DNA of 64,000 bases from Pseudomonadaceae bacterium. Lineage in GTDB: Bacteria > Pseudomonadota > Gammaproteobacteria > Pseudomonadales > Pseudomonadaceae. The position numbers were made by a program, and so were the translations under genes. The stretch lies in assembly GCA_900766265.1 (NCBI GenBank), contig CAAFUS010000015.1, positions 1 to 64,000 on the forward strand, read 5' to 3'. Below are positions 30,557 through 39,625 of this stretch, in pieces (the stretch's first letter is position 1; every line of letters begins with the position of its first letter). A model generated the notes under the pieces. It was not told where the DNA came from, made no database searches, and saw only the letters and a program-made list of their open reading frames with translations.

Positions 30557-30650
30557 GGAAGACTCCTTATCTGTGCCGTGAATGTTACGATCAGGCCTTG
30601 GTCGGCGGTAGATCGCCTTTCTGGCATGCACCTTTGCGTACAGAGCACAA

Positions 30651-31544
30651 ATGGACGTCAATGGCAGGTCGGGTGAGATGGCGGTGTTCGTCCGGGTGGC
30701 GCAGGAAGGCAGCCTGTCGGCCGCCGCGCGCGCACTCGGGCTGACGCCCTCGGCGGTCAGCCGGATCATCGCGCGTACCGAACAGCGCCTCGGCACTCGG
30801 CTGCTGTTGCGCACCACCCGGGCGATCACGTTCACCGCCGAAGGCGAGGCGTACCTGCGTGGCGCCCGGCGCATCCTCGCCGACATGGCCGAGGTCGAAG
30901 CAGCCATCGCAGACCAGGGCGTCCCCAAGGGCCGGTTGCGGGTCAGCGCCGCCCTCGGCCACGGCCGCTTGGCCATCGTGCCCTTGGTGGCCGCGTTCAG
31001 CGCCCGCTATCCGAACATCGTCGTCGACCTCACCCTGGGCGACGAAGTGGTCGACATTCTCGGCGGCGAGGCCGACGTGGCGGTGCGCTTCGGCCACCTG
31101 CCCGACAGCCCCCTGACCGCGCGCTGGATCGGCGACACCGGCCAGGTCGTGGTGGCCTCGCCTGAATATCTGCAGCGCCATGGCACGCCCCAGGAACCGC
31201 AAGACCTGCTACGGCACAATTGCCTGCGCTTCAACTTCCGTCGTGCCGAACCCAACTGGCCTTTCGCCCGCGACGGGAGCGAGTTTTCCCTGAAGGTCGG
31301 CGGCAACATCGAATGCAGCAGTGGCGAGGCATTGGCACAACTGGCCCGGGTAGGTGCCGGTATCGCACGCATCGGCCGGTTCACCGTGACCGAGGACTTG
31401 CAGCGCGGCGATCTGGTGCCGCTGCTGGAGGCCTGGAACCCCGGCGACCGGGAACCGATTCATGCGGTTTTCGTCGGCGGCGCGGCAATGCCCGCGCGGG
31501 TACGGGTGTTCGTGGACTTCCTGCTGGAGAACCACCGGTTGTAA
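30651..31544 (+). CDS. LysR-family transcriptional regulator
   Basis: A 297-residue LysR protein. HTH segment EMAVFVRVAQEGSLSAAARALGLTPSAVSRIIARTEQRLGTRLL, then an effector domain (GRLRVSAALGHGRLAIVPLVAAF) with GDEVVDILGGEADVAVRFG, typical of the LysR group controlling neighbouring transporters. Divergent from the MFS gene, its likely target. No strong palindrome was seen in the 94-base gap. A perfect hairpin follows the stop. Confidence 0.88.
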   Translation: MDVNGRSGEMAVFVRVAQEGSLSAAARALGLTPSAVSRIIARTEQRLGTRLLLRTTRAITFTAEGEAYLRGARRILADMAEVEAAIADQGVPKGRLRVSAALGHGRLAIVPLVAAFSARYPNIVVDLTLGDEVVDILGGEADVAVRFGHLPDSPLTARWIGDTGQVVVASPEYLQRHGTPQEPQDLLRHNCLRFNFRRAEPNWPFARDGSEFSLKVGGNIECSSGEALAQLARVGAGIARIGRFTVTEDLQRGDLVPLLEAWNPGDREPIHAVFVGGAAMPARVRVFVDFLLENHRL

Positions 31545-31582
31545 GCGGTTCTTGGAGGGTTTCTTCTCGCAAGGAGGTTCAA

Positions 31583-31614
31583 GAATCCGTAGATCCATGC
31601 GGAGCTACGGATTC
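31583..31614. terminator. Bidirectional hairpin between convergent lysR and RND genes
   Basis: GAATCCGTAG (31583-31592) and CTACGGATTC (31605-31614) form a perfect 10-bp stem with a 12-base loop, 15 bases before the stop of the RND gene and 38 after the LysR stop. Confidence 0.55.
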
Positions 31615-31629
31615 GCTCATTTGTCCAGC

Positions 31630-34600
31630 TCAATCCAGCGACTTCTCCTGACCGGCATCTGCCGGGGTCAGCACCAGATACAGTGCCGGCACCACGAACA
31701 GCGCCAGGATCGACACTGAGATCAGGCCGAAGATGATTACCAGGGTCAACGGTCGATAGAACGCGCTGCTGATCGCCAGCGGGACCAGCCCGACGATGGT
31801 GGTCACAGCGGTGGTCAGCAGCGGTCGCAGGCGGCGTGCGGAGCCTGCGGCAGCGGCCTCGTTGATGGTCATGCCTTCCTTCAGGTAGCCGTTCATGGTG
31901 TCGACCATGATGATGCCGTTGTTAATGGCAATGCCGATCAACGAAACCAGGCCGATCATGGCGAAGAACGAGAAGGTGATGTTGAACGCCCAGAAGCCCA
32001 GCGCCGCCCCAACGATAGCCAGCGGCATGGTCGCGAAGATGATGAAGGCCTGGCGGAAGCTACTCAGCACGATGACCAGCACCCCCACGATCAGCACCAC
32101 CGCGATCAGCATGGCGATCAGTGCGGACGTGAAGGTTTCAGCGGTGTCGGCCGACTCGCCGCCGACAACCGCACGGTAGCCGGAGGGCCACTCGTTTTGA
32201 AGCGCGTTGAGCTGCGGCATGAGCTCGGCCATGACTTCGCCCACGGTGCGACCCTCGTTCTTGGCCATGACCGTGAGCGCTCGCTCGCCGTTACTGTGCG
32301 AGATGGCGATGGCCGCTTCGGATTGAACCGGGGTCAGCAACTGGTTCAGGGCGATGGAGGTGCCGCTGTCGGTAAACGCACGGACCCGTGAAAGCTCCTC
32401 GGTGTTGCGCGGGCCGCCGGCTTCGCCGGGACGGCTGGGCCATTCGGTACCCAGACGAATGTCGATGTTGTCCGTGTCGCTTTCGGTAATGAAGGTCCCG
32501 ATGATGTCGGAGCTGAAGGCGATGCGGACCTGCGAGGCGAGATCCTCCTGAGAGATGCCAAAGAAGTCGGCGGCCTCGCGATTGGGGCGCAGGGCCACCT
32601 GCGGTTTGAGCATGCCGATGTTGTCCCGCACATCGACCACGCCGTTGATATCCGTCAACAGCGTCTGTACCTCGCGCGAATAGGCCTGCAACTGATCCAT
32701 GTCGGCGCCGATCAGTTGAATCTCGATCGGATCGCCTGAGGTGGGCCCGCTCGCCTCGGGCACCACAAGCAGCTGCGCAGCCGCCACATGGTCCTGAAGG
32801 TAGGTCGCCAGCTCGCGGCGCAGCTCATCGGCCAGCACGTGGGAGTCGGCGTCGCGCTCCTCTCGCGGACGGAAAATCGCCGAGAAGCCGATGAAGTTTT
32901 CCGCTTCGCTCGGTTGCAGGGACGACGCTGCTGAGCCGCCGGCGAACGGGCTCTTCAGCCCGACGAGTTTGACCACGCTCTGGAAGTAGACCTTTTCCCT
33001 CAGCAGCTCTCCCACCTCATCGGCCACTTGCTGCGATGTGGCGAGCTGGGCCGTCGGTGGCAGTTCAATGTTGATCCCCAGGCGTTCACCGTCGCTGGCC
33101 GGAAACAGTTCTACCCGCGCCTGGGTGAACGCCACCAAGGCCAGGACGAAAAGCCCCACGCCTGCCGCTACCCACAACCAGGACTGCGTTCGGGACTGGA
33201 CCACCCAGCGGCTGTTCCAGCGCTCCAGCCCGTTGACGGCCCATTGCGCCACACGGTCGGAGGTGCCCTGTTGCTTTGGGTTGTCCGAGCGGCGCTGTTT
33301 ACCGAGCAGCGCCCGGGACAGCGGCAGCGAACACAGCATGGCGACGATGAACGAGATGATCAGGCAGATCACGATGGTGGTGGGCAGCACCCTGATGAAT
33401 GCGCCGACCGTTCCACCGATCGACATGAGGGGTGCCAGCGCCAGGATGGTGGTCAGCTGAGCGGCGAACGCGGGCATTGCGTAGCGCTTGACCGTCGCCA
33501 GTACGCCCTGGCCGAAGGTTTTGCCCTGCACGTAGATCTCGTCGTGCAGGCCTTCCATGAGCAGGATGAACACGTCGATGATCATCACCAGCGCGATCAC
33601 CATGCCGATGATCACCAGCTCGTTGAGCGAGTAGCCCATCACGAGGATGCACAGCAGCACCCCGGCAAAGGTGATGGGAACCGACAGCCCCGCCACGATG
33701 GCCTCGCGCCAGGCGATGGTCAGCAGCAGGATCGCGAAGACGATGCCCATCGTCTGCAAGGCGCTGACGAAGACGTCTGAAAGCGCGTCCCAGATCTGGG
33801 TCGCTTCATCCTGGGTAACGGTGTATTCCAGGCCAGCCGGCCAGCCGCCTTCGCCTTCCATCTGCGTCAGGGTTGCGCGCAGCGTTTCGACGAGTTTTAC
33901 CGTGTCGGCCCCAGGCGACTTGCGAACCGACATCTCCAGCGACGGCTCGAATTGGTCGCCTCGTTCAGCGAAGAACGCGCGGGTCTTTTCGGTTTCCTGC
34001 ATCCGGTTGACCGAGGCGATTTCATCGAGTCGAATGGCTCGGCCCGGGCCGCTGCGCGCTATCGGCAGCGCTCGCAAGTCTTCCACCTCTCGGAAGCGAC
34101 CTTCCAGGCGCACCACTGCGCCGATGCTGTCGCTGCGGATTTCGCCGAAAGGCTGTTCGATGTTCGCCTGCTGCACGGCATTGCGCACGGCCGCGGGCGA
34201 CAGGCCGAGCGCCAGCAGGCGCTCGGGTCGCAGCAGGATCTGCACGATTTCTTCACGCTCGCCGCCGATATTCACTTCGTTCACGCCCGAGACGCGCTCG
34301 AGCGTGTCGCGTATCCGACGTGCCTGGTCGTTCATGACCGCCGAACCCACATCACCATGCAGTGTGAAGGTGAAAATGGGGCGATCGTCTACGGACGCTT
34401 GCGAAATAGCGGGGCGCTCTACGTCTGCAGGCAGCTCGGCTTCGGCGTCGGCCACCGCCGCCCGTAGCCGAGTCATGGCATCGAGTGGATCTGCCGAGGC
34501 GTCGAACTCCACGGAAATCACCGAAAACGAATCGAACGATGCACTGTCGACGCGTTTCACGCCCTGCAGTGTCGTGATCTCGTCCTCGATGACGTCAGTG

Positions 34601-34884
34601 ACCTGCTCTTCGATGGTCTGGGGGTCGGCGCCCGGCCAGGAGGTGGTGATGCTGGCCTGCGGAATGTTCAGGTCAGGCAGCGATTCCTTGACCAGCTGCA
34701 TGTAGGCCATCACCCCGCCCAGGCCCAATGTAACTGCCAAGAGGATGCCGAAGATGGGCTTGAGGAAGAAGAAGCGCGCCAGGGGATGAGCGTTGCGAAC
34801 CTCAGCAGTGCCCAGCCGCTCGAGGTCCTCGGCCTCTTGGGGCGGGTTCCGTGGCAGATCGCCGTCGCCTGCGTCTCGGCTCAT
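31630..34884 (-). CDS. RND efflux transporter permease subunit
   Basis: A 1084-residue inner-membrane pump with the RND layout: a short N-terminal tail and TM1 (PIFGILLAVTLGLGGVMAYMQLVKESLPDLNIPQ), two large periplasmic loops and twelve helices in all. In TM4 the family LVDDAIV motif reads MIIDVFILLMEG, so the first Asp (Asp437) is present but the second is Val. TM10 has INNGIIMVD in place of the Lys-containing motif of AcrB. This matches RND permeases outside the classical AcrB set. The gene begins inside the stop of the adaptor gene (ATGA overlap). It pumps toxic substances out with the upstream adaptor and outer-membrane channel; the substrate is not evident. Confidence 0.88.
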   Translation of the reverse strand: MSRDAGDGDLPRNPPQEAEDLERLGTAEVRNAHPLARFFFLKPIFGILLAVTLGLGGVMAYMQLVKESLPDLNIPQASITTSWPGADPQTIEEQVTDVIEDEITTLQGVKRVDSASFDSFSVISVEFDASADPLDAMTRLRAAVADAEAELPADVERPAISQASVDDRPIFTFTLHGDVGSAVMNDQARRIRDTLERVSGVNEVNIGGEREEIVQILLRPERLLALGLSPAAVRNAVQQANIEQPFGEIRSDSIGAVVRLEGRFREVEDLRALPIARSGPGRAIRLDEIASVNRMQETEKTRAFFAERGDQFEPSLEMSVRKSPGADTVKLVETLRATLTQMEGEGGWPAGLEYTVTQDEATQIWDALSDVFVSALQTMGIVFAILLLTIAWREAIVAGLSVPITFAGVLLCILVMGYSLNELVIIGMVIALVMIIDVFILLMEGLHDEIYVQGKTFGQGVLATVKRYAMPAFAAQLTTILALAPLMSIGGTVGAFIRVLPTTIVICLIISFIVAMLCSLPLSRALLGKQRRSDNPKQQGTSDRVAQWAVNGLERWNSRWVVQSRTQSWLWVAAGVGLFVLALVAFTQARVELFPASDGERLGINIELPPTAQLATSQQVADEVGELLREKVYFQSVVKLVGLKSPFAGGSAASSLQPSEAENFIGFSAIFRPREERDADSHVLADELRRELATYLQDHVAAAQLLVVPEASGPTSGDPIEIQLIGADMDQLQAYSREVQTLLTDINGVVDVRDNIGMLKPQVALRPNREAADFFGISQEDLASQVRIAFSSDIIGTFITESDTDNIDIRLGTEWPSRPGEAGGPRNTEELSRVRAFTDSGTSIALNQLLTPVQSEAAIAISHSNGERALTVMAKNEGRTVGEVMAELMPQLNALQNEWPSGYRAVVGGESADTAETFTSALIAMLIAVVLIVGVLVIVLSSFRQAFIIFATMPLAIVGAALGFWAFNITFSFFAMIGLVSLIGIAINNGIIMVDTMNGYLKEGMTINEAAAAGSARRLRPLLTTAVTTIVGLVPLAISSAFYRPLTLVIIFGLISVSILALFVVPALYLVLTPADAGQEKSLD

Positions 34885-36095
34885 GGCGCGCTCCCGCCAC
34901 GCTGCAGCACCCGCACTGACTGCCCGTCATGCAGCGCGGCACGGCCGTCCGTGACCACGCGCTCGCCTGCTTCCACGCCCCGGCTGACCGCGCGGTAGTC
35001 GCCTGACTGCCGCCCCAGTTCCACACGCCGCTCGGTGACTTTGCCGGTTTGCTCATCGAAGACAAAAACGAAGGCCTGGTTGTTACGAAAACGCAGCGCA
35101 TCCACTGGCACGACGAGCGCATCCTCATCGGCCTGGTCCGCGATCCATACCGCCACGAATTGCCCGTCGTGCAGGCCGGGATCTTCGCCATGAGTATGAA
35201 TGATGACCTCGAACGTACGTGTCTCGGGGTCCAGCGATGGGCTGATGGCGTAGACCTGGCCCTCGACGATGCCGTCCCGGGTCTGCGGGTCGATGTCCTG
35301 GGCCGTCGACACCGACGCATTCTCACCAATCAGCACACGAGCTTCGTGCCGAATCTGGCGGTAGTCGTAGGACGGGATGTCCACCCTGACTTCGAAGCGA
35401 TGCGGGTCGATCACCAGGGCCGGCACCGTGCGCAAGGCATTCTGCTCGGTATCGGTCTGCAGGGTGTTGGGCATGAAGTACCGACCCTTCTCGATGTTGA
35501 GGCGGGCCAGCACGCCATCCATGGGCGACACCAGACGCGATTCATCGACACTGACCTGTGCCTGCGCGAGCTCAGCGCGGGCACTGTCGCGGGCCGCGGT
35601 GGCCTGCTGTACCTGCACGGTCGCCTCGTCCAGCTCCTGCTGTGACGCGGAACGTTGCTCGAGCAGCCGCTCGTAACGGCGCTTCGTCACGTTGGCGTGC
35701 TTCAGGTTGGCTTCGGCTTCGGCCAGTGACGCCTTAGCGGCCTGCAGGTCCGCTCTTACTCGCTCGGGCGCCTGATGAGCAATCAACTGTCCGGCTTTGA
35801 CCGGCACGCCGACACGCAACTTCTCGTCCACGTGGGAAACGATGCCTTGCTGCGTGAAGGTCAGAAACTCACGTTGCCGCGAACGCGCCGTGCCTTGCCC
35901 GTAGACCCAGCCTTGTACTTTACGGCGCTCCACCTGCTCGACATGAACGCTGATGGGCGGCGAGCCATTGGCGGTGTCGCTCGGTGAGGCGGGCGCCGAA
36001 CCGGCCCCATTTTCAGGCGTGTCGGATCGGTCGCCGCAGCCCATCAGTCCAAGAAGGATAAGGGCGCCGAGGGCGGTAATACGATGCTTGCTCAT
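34881..36095 (-). CDS. RND efflux periplasmic adaptor subunit (lipoprotein)
   Basis: A 404-residue membrane fusion protein. A lipobox LMGC places the lipidated Cys at residue 20. The beta-barrel, lipoyl and alpha-hairpin layout is visible: VKAGQLIAHQAPERVRADLQAAKASLAEAEANLKHANVTKRRYERLLEQRSASQQELDEA forms the coiled-coil hairpin, and SPMDGVLARLNIEKGRYF the lipoyl half. It links the RND permease to the outer-membrane channel. It lies 12 bases downstream of the channel gene and overlaps the permease gene by 4 bases. Confidence 0.9.
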   Translation of the reverse strand: MSKHRITALGALILLGLMGCGDRSDTPENGAGSAPASPSDTANGSPPISVHVEQVERRKVQGWVYGQGTARSRQREFLTFTQQGIVSHVDEKLRVGVPVKAGQLIAHQAPERVRADLQAAKASLAEAEANLKHANVTKRRYERLLEQRSASQQELDEATVQVQQATAARDSARAELAQAQVSVDESRLVSPMDGVLARLNIEKGRYFMPNTLQTDTEQNALRTVPALVIDPHRFEVRVDIPSYDYRQIRHEARVLIGENASVSTAQDIDPQTRDGIVEGQVYAISPSLDPETRTFEVIIHTHGEDPGLHDGQFVAVWIADQADEDALVVPVDALRFRNNQAFVFVFDEQTGKVTERRVELGRQSGDYRAVSRGVEAGERVVTDGRAALHDGQSVRVLQRGGSAP

Positions 36096-36107
36096 GGAAA
36101 AGGCGTC

Positions 36108-37574
36108 TTATGGAGTGATAGGCGAAGGCGATGACGCCTGGGCAGGGCCGGTGGACGGCGAGGCGTCCTCGAAGCCACCACCCAAGGCGAGGTGCAGGGC
36201 AATGCGGTTTTCCAGCCGGGCGTAACGGGCGCTGATCTGCGCGCTGCGGCCATCGAGCGCGCGTTGCTGGCTTTCCAGCACGTTGAGAAACGGATCGATG
36301 CCTTGCTGATACCGATTGAACGAGACGTTCACGGCGTCTTCGGCCGAGCGCGCTGATGCATCCAAGGCAGTTTCGCGGCGCGTCAGCAGGGTGTCGACGG
36401 CGAGTGCGCTTTCCACTTCAGCCAATGCGCCTAGGGCCGTCTCGGCGTACGCACCCAGCGCCTCGTCACGGCGGCCTTCTGAAACGTCCACCTGAGCGAC
36501 CAGTCGCCCGCCCTGGAACACCGGCTGCAGCGCGCGGCCGGCAATGAACCAGATGAAGTTGCCGCTGCTGAACAGGTCCGATAACGAGCCGGCGCCGTAA
36601 CCAGCCGAGCCGGTCAAGGACAAGGTCGGTAGAAAGGACCGTTGCGCCGCCCCGAGCTGATAGCCGGCGCTCAACAGGGCCAATTCTGCGGCGCGCACGT
36701 CCGGGCGGCGGGCCAGCAGGTCGGCCGGAACGCCAGCAGCCGGTGCGGGTGGCACATCAGGTAATGCCAGCGCCGTGCTTACGGCGCCGGAGGGATAGTC
36801 ACCCATCAAGACCTGCAATTGCCGCAGGCTGCGCTCGAGCGTCTCGAGGCGCTGCTCGAGCCCGGCTCGGGCTGACTCCAGATTGGCCGAAGCGAGCATG
36901 CCGTCCGCAGGCGACACGATCCCAATCTCGACGCGGTTATTGATCTGCCGCGCCATTTCTTCCAATGACCTGACGGTGCGTCGGGAGAGGTCGACCTGGG
37001 CTTGCGCGTGAACGATATCGAAGTACAGCTGAACCGCCTGCGCCGCGATCGACTGGCGCACGTCGCGCAGTTGTTCGGTGCTGGCCAGGTAGTCTGCACG
37101 CGCCGACGCGTTGAGGGCCGACAGCCGCCCCCACAGATCCAGCTCCCAACTGACATCCAGCGCTGCGTTGTGATTCGTACCAATCACCGGCGCGCTCTGT
37201 CCTGACGACGGATCGGTCATGTTCTGTCGCTGGCGCGTCGTCCCGGCACCAAGGCCGAGCTGCGGCAGTTGGTCGGCACGACTCAGGCGCACCTGGGCTT
37301 CGGCAATACGGGTTCGCGCGAGTGCCTGGGCCAAGGCTGGATTGCTTTCCAGCGCAGTGGCGACAAACGCATCCAGTTGCCTGTCGCCGAACTGCTGCCA
37401 CCAGCGCTCAGCAGGCGAAAATGCCTGTGAGGGTGACGCGACGAAAGACGGTGGTAGCTCGAACGGCGTGCTTGCAGGCTCCGGCTTTACGCTCGCGCAA
37501 CCGCTGGCAAAAACGACTGAAACCGCGAGCAGCAGACGGAGGAAAGGGAGACGGGAGGGAGGGACGATCATCAA
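36108..37574 (-). CDS. RND efflux outer-membrane factor (OprM/NodT-type lipoprotein)
   Basis: A 488-residue outer-membrane channel. A signal peptide with lipobox ASGC puts Cys at residue 26. Two repeated domains contain the OEP hallmarks: WWQQFGDRQLDAFVATALESNPALAQALARTRIAEAQVRLSRADQLPQ and, in the second half, LLARRPDVRAAELALLSAGYQLGAAQRSFLPTLSLTGSAGY. It ends with ARYARLENRIALHLALGGG, typical of NodT-type proteins. The start overlaps the gap of only 5 bases after tetR; two Met codons (37574, 37571) are both possible starts. Confidence 0.9.
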   Translation of the reverse strand: MMIVPPSRLPFLRLLLAVSVVFASGCASVKPEPASTPFELPPSFVASPSQAFSPAERWWQQFGDRQLDAFVATALESNPALAQALARTRIAEAQVRLSRADQLPQLGLGAGTTRQRQNMTDPSSGQSAPVIGTNHNAALDVSWELDLWGRLSALNASARADYLASTEQLRDVRQSIAAQAVQLYFDIVHAQAQVDLSRRTVRSLEEMARQINNRVEIGIVSPADGMLASANLESARAGLEQRLETLERSLRQLQVLMGDYPSGAVSTALALPDVPPAPAAGVPADLLARRPDVRAAELALLSAGYQLGAAQRSFLPTLSLTGSAGYGAGSLSDLFSSGNFIWFIAGRALQPVFQGGRLVAQVDVSEGRRDEALGAYAETALGALAEVESALAVDTLLTRRETALDASARSAEDAVNVSFNRYQQGIDPFLNVLESQQRALDGRSAQISARYARLENRIALHLALGGGFEDASPSTGPAQASSPSPITP

Positions 37575-37579
37575 GCGCC

Positions 37580-38233
37580 TTACTTTGAAAACAGGGTCAA
37601 CAGCATTACTCGATGCCCTTCGCGGATCTTGGCGATCTCATCTTCGGCGGCTTGTCCGCCCACCAACAGGTGAGTGACAAGTGCCAGGAGCGCGGGGGCC
37701 GAGGCAAGGGAGAACTTGCGGGAAAACTCGTTTTCCGGCAGCACGCCTTTTGCGACGCATTCATCCATTTCGCCCTGCCGGCGCAGGGCATGCGGCTGGA
37801 ATATCTGCTCATGCCAGCGGCGCACGCGCTCGGGTGATCGGCCACTCTCGGAGATCAACAACCGGAAAATCGCCTGCGCCTTTGGGTTACGGATGAACGC
37901 ATAAACCGTATCCAGGTAACGATCTATGGTTTCTTCCAGCGATGCGCCTTCGGACCACTGCCAATGGCTGGGAGCGGTGGGCGAGAACATGGTGCTGGCC
38001 AGCAACTCATCGAAGATCGCGTCCTTGCTGTTGAAGTGCGCATAAAGCCCGGCCTTGGTAAGGCCGACGCGTTGCGCGATCTTCTCGACAGTCGCGCCTT
38101 CGAAACCGATAGCGCTGAACTCCGCCAGTGCGGCGTCCAGAATCTGCTGGCGACGAACCTCAGGCGAGAGCCGCGTGCGCTTTATTCGCGCAGGGGCTCT
38201 GTGTGCTTCCGGAGTTGTCTGGTCTGTTCCCAT
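37580..38233 (-). CDS. TetR-family regulator of the efflux operon
   Basis: A 217-residue TetR protein. The HTH at about residues 24-68 has SPEVRRQQILDAALAEFSAIGFEGATVEKIAQRVGLTKAGLYAHFNSKDAIFDELL, then a long helical ligand domain (TetR_C type, with RLLISESGRSPERV). It is the first gene of the leftward operon and only 5 bases precede the outer-membrane factor gene, so regulator and pump are co-transcribed. This differs from the divergent arrangement of acrR- or mexR-like regulators. It likely represses its own promoter through the repeat at 38274-38295. Confidence 0.88.
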   Translation of the reverse strand: MGTDQTTPEAHRAPARIKRTRLSPEVRRQQILDAALAEFSAIGFEGATVEKIAQRVGLTKAGLYAHFNSKDAIFDELLASTMFSPTAPSHWQWSEGASLEETIDRYLDTVYAFIRNPKAQAIFRLLISESGRSPERVRRWHEQIFQPHALRRQGEMDECVAKGVLPENEFSRKFSLASAPALLALVTHLLVGGQAAEDEIAKIREGHRVMLLTLFSK

Positions 38234-38273
38234 TCGCCGTCGCTCCGAACACGTGTGTAGTGAGCGGCGGAAG

Positions 38274-38295
38274 TTAACATACAAACGGTAGTTAA
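38274..38295 (-). promoter_or_regulatory. Operator-like inverted repeat upstream of tetR
   Basis: TTAAC (38274-38278) and GTTAA (38291-38295) are inverted around ATACAAACGGTA, about 40 bases upstream of the TetR start. An operator for the encoded TetR is likely by position. Confidence 0.4.
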
Positions 38296-38639
38296 GGTTT
38301 TTCTGAAACGTTACGAGTTTTCGCGTCCGTGCTAGCTCGGCGTGGAGCCATTGCAATCGCAGCGTTAGCGAATGGCCAGACCCGACGTTGTGGATTGTGG
38401 ACGGCAGCTCGGCCAATAGCGGCCAGCAAATGCGGCATTAGTGCACAGCATTGATGCTTGACTGCTGATCAGCTATTACCAAAAAAAAAAGAAGGCGCAG
38501 ATTTAGTCGAATCTGAAGCTTAGCCAGCTATTGCAAGCGGGTGCCATACTCACCCATCGCCCATCCAATTTGCGTCAGCATTGTTCGATGCCGTGCCTTT
38601 GGATTCGCCATCGAATTCCCCTTTCATTTGAATCCGTCA
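38296..38639. other. Intergenic region between efflux operon and phosphonate lysR
   Basis: About 340 bases with no supported ORF. It carries a ten-A homopolymer at 38481-38490 and AT-rich flanks, possibly promoter elements for the LysR gene at 38640. No recognised operator was found. Confidence 0.35.
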
Positions 38640-39503
38640 ATGCTATCAGCCGAACTTCGATCCTTTCATATGGTGGCCCGCATGGGCAGCATCACGCAGG
38701 CAGCAAAAAAGCTCGGCCTCAGCCAGCCCACGGTCACCACACAAATTCGCAATCTGGAAGCGCAGTACGGCGTCGAGCTGCTCTACCGCGGCGGCCGGAG
38801 GCTGACGGTCAGCGAGGAAGGCGCACGCCTGCTGCCGATGGTGCAGAAGCTTCTGGAACAGGAAGCCGACATCGAATTCTTCCTGCGCAACAGCGGGCAG
38901 CTGCAGGGCAGCCTACGCCTGGCCGCCACTGCGCCGTACTACGTGCTGGATTTGGTACGCCGCTTTCGCGAGCACATGCCGCAGATACAGGTGACCCTTG
39001 AAATCGGCAACTCTCAGCAGGTGATCGAGGCGCTCGAGGAATATCGGGTCGACCTCGCCGCCTCGTCGCAGCTGGAGGAAGATGCACGGTTCACCCGGCT
39101 GACACTTGGCCACGATCCGTTGGTGCTGGCCGTACACCGCAGCCATCCGCTGGCGGCCCACACACGCCTGCCTCCTTCGGCACTAGCCGGGCACGCGCTG
39201 TTGATGCGCGAAGCCGGGTCGACCACCCGCACACTCACCGAGGGGATGCTTCAACAGGCGCGCGTCGTCCCCGGCCCGCTGCTTGAAATAGGTAGCCGCG
39301 AGTCGATTCGCGAGGCGGTGTTGCGCAACATCGGCATCAGCGTCATTGCCCGCCATGAAGTACCAGACAATCCAGACTTACGGGTCATCGAGATCGAGGA
39401 TGCGCCAGTGATCCCTGAGTACCTGTATTGCCTGCGCGAGCGAAAGCAGGCCCGCCTGCCGGCTGCCTTCCTGAGTATTGCCCGCGAGGTGGCCGAGGGC
39501 TGA
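38640..39503 (+). CDS. LysR-family regulator of the 2-aminoethylphosphonate operon
   Basis: A 287-residue LysR protein. HTH with LRSFHMVARMGSITQAAKKLGLSQPTVTTQIRNLEAQYGVELLYRGGRRLTVSEEG; effector domain from GSLRLAATAPYYVLDLVRRF. It lies on the same strand 122 bases before the phosphonate transporter, and LysR regulators of this type commonly precede 2-aminoethylphosphonate genes. ATG 38640 is chosen because upstream sequence is not conserved in character. It is probably activated by 2-aminoethylphosphonate or a breakdown product; this is inference. Confidence 0.85.
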   Translation: MLSAELRSFHMVARMGSITQAAKKLGLSQPTVTTQIRNLEAQYGVELLYRGGRRLTVSEEGARLLPMVQKLLEQEADIEFFLRNSGQLQGSLRLAATAPYYVLDLVRRFREHMPQIQVTLEIGNSQQVIEALEEYRVDLAASSQLEEDARFTRLTLGHDPLVLAVHRSHPLAAHTRLPPSALAGHALLMREAGSTTRTLTEGMLQQARVVPGPLLEIGSRESIREAVLRNIGISVIARHEVPDNPDLRVIEIEDAPVIPEYLYCLRERKQARLPAAFLSIAREVAEG

Positions 39504-39594
39504 TTGCCCTTCGGGCATTCACAAATATGCCGATGCGACTATCGGCAGCTTTTGCCAAAGTGCCATAAAGCCTTAGTACGCCTGGCCCACCATG

Positions 39595-39619
39595 AACCTC
39601 GTTCGAATCAAACGAGGTT
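39595..39619 (+). promoter_or_regulatory. Perfect inverted repeat before the phosphonate ABC transporter gene
   Basis: AACCTCGTT (39595-39603) and AACGAGGTT (39611-39619) form a perfect 9-bp inverted repeat with a 7-base spacer. The right arm includes the GAGG ribosome binding site for the ATG at 39626. It could be a regulator site or an RNA stem controlling translation. Confidence 0.55.
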
Positions 39620-39625
39620 CCGCTG

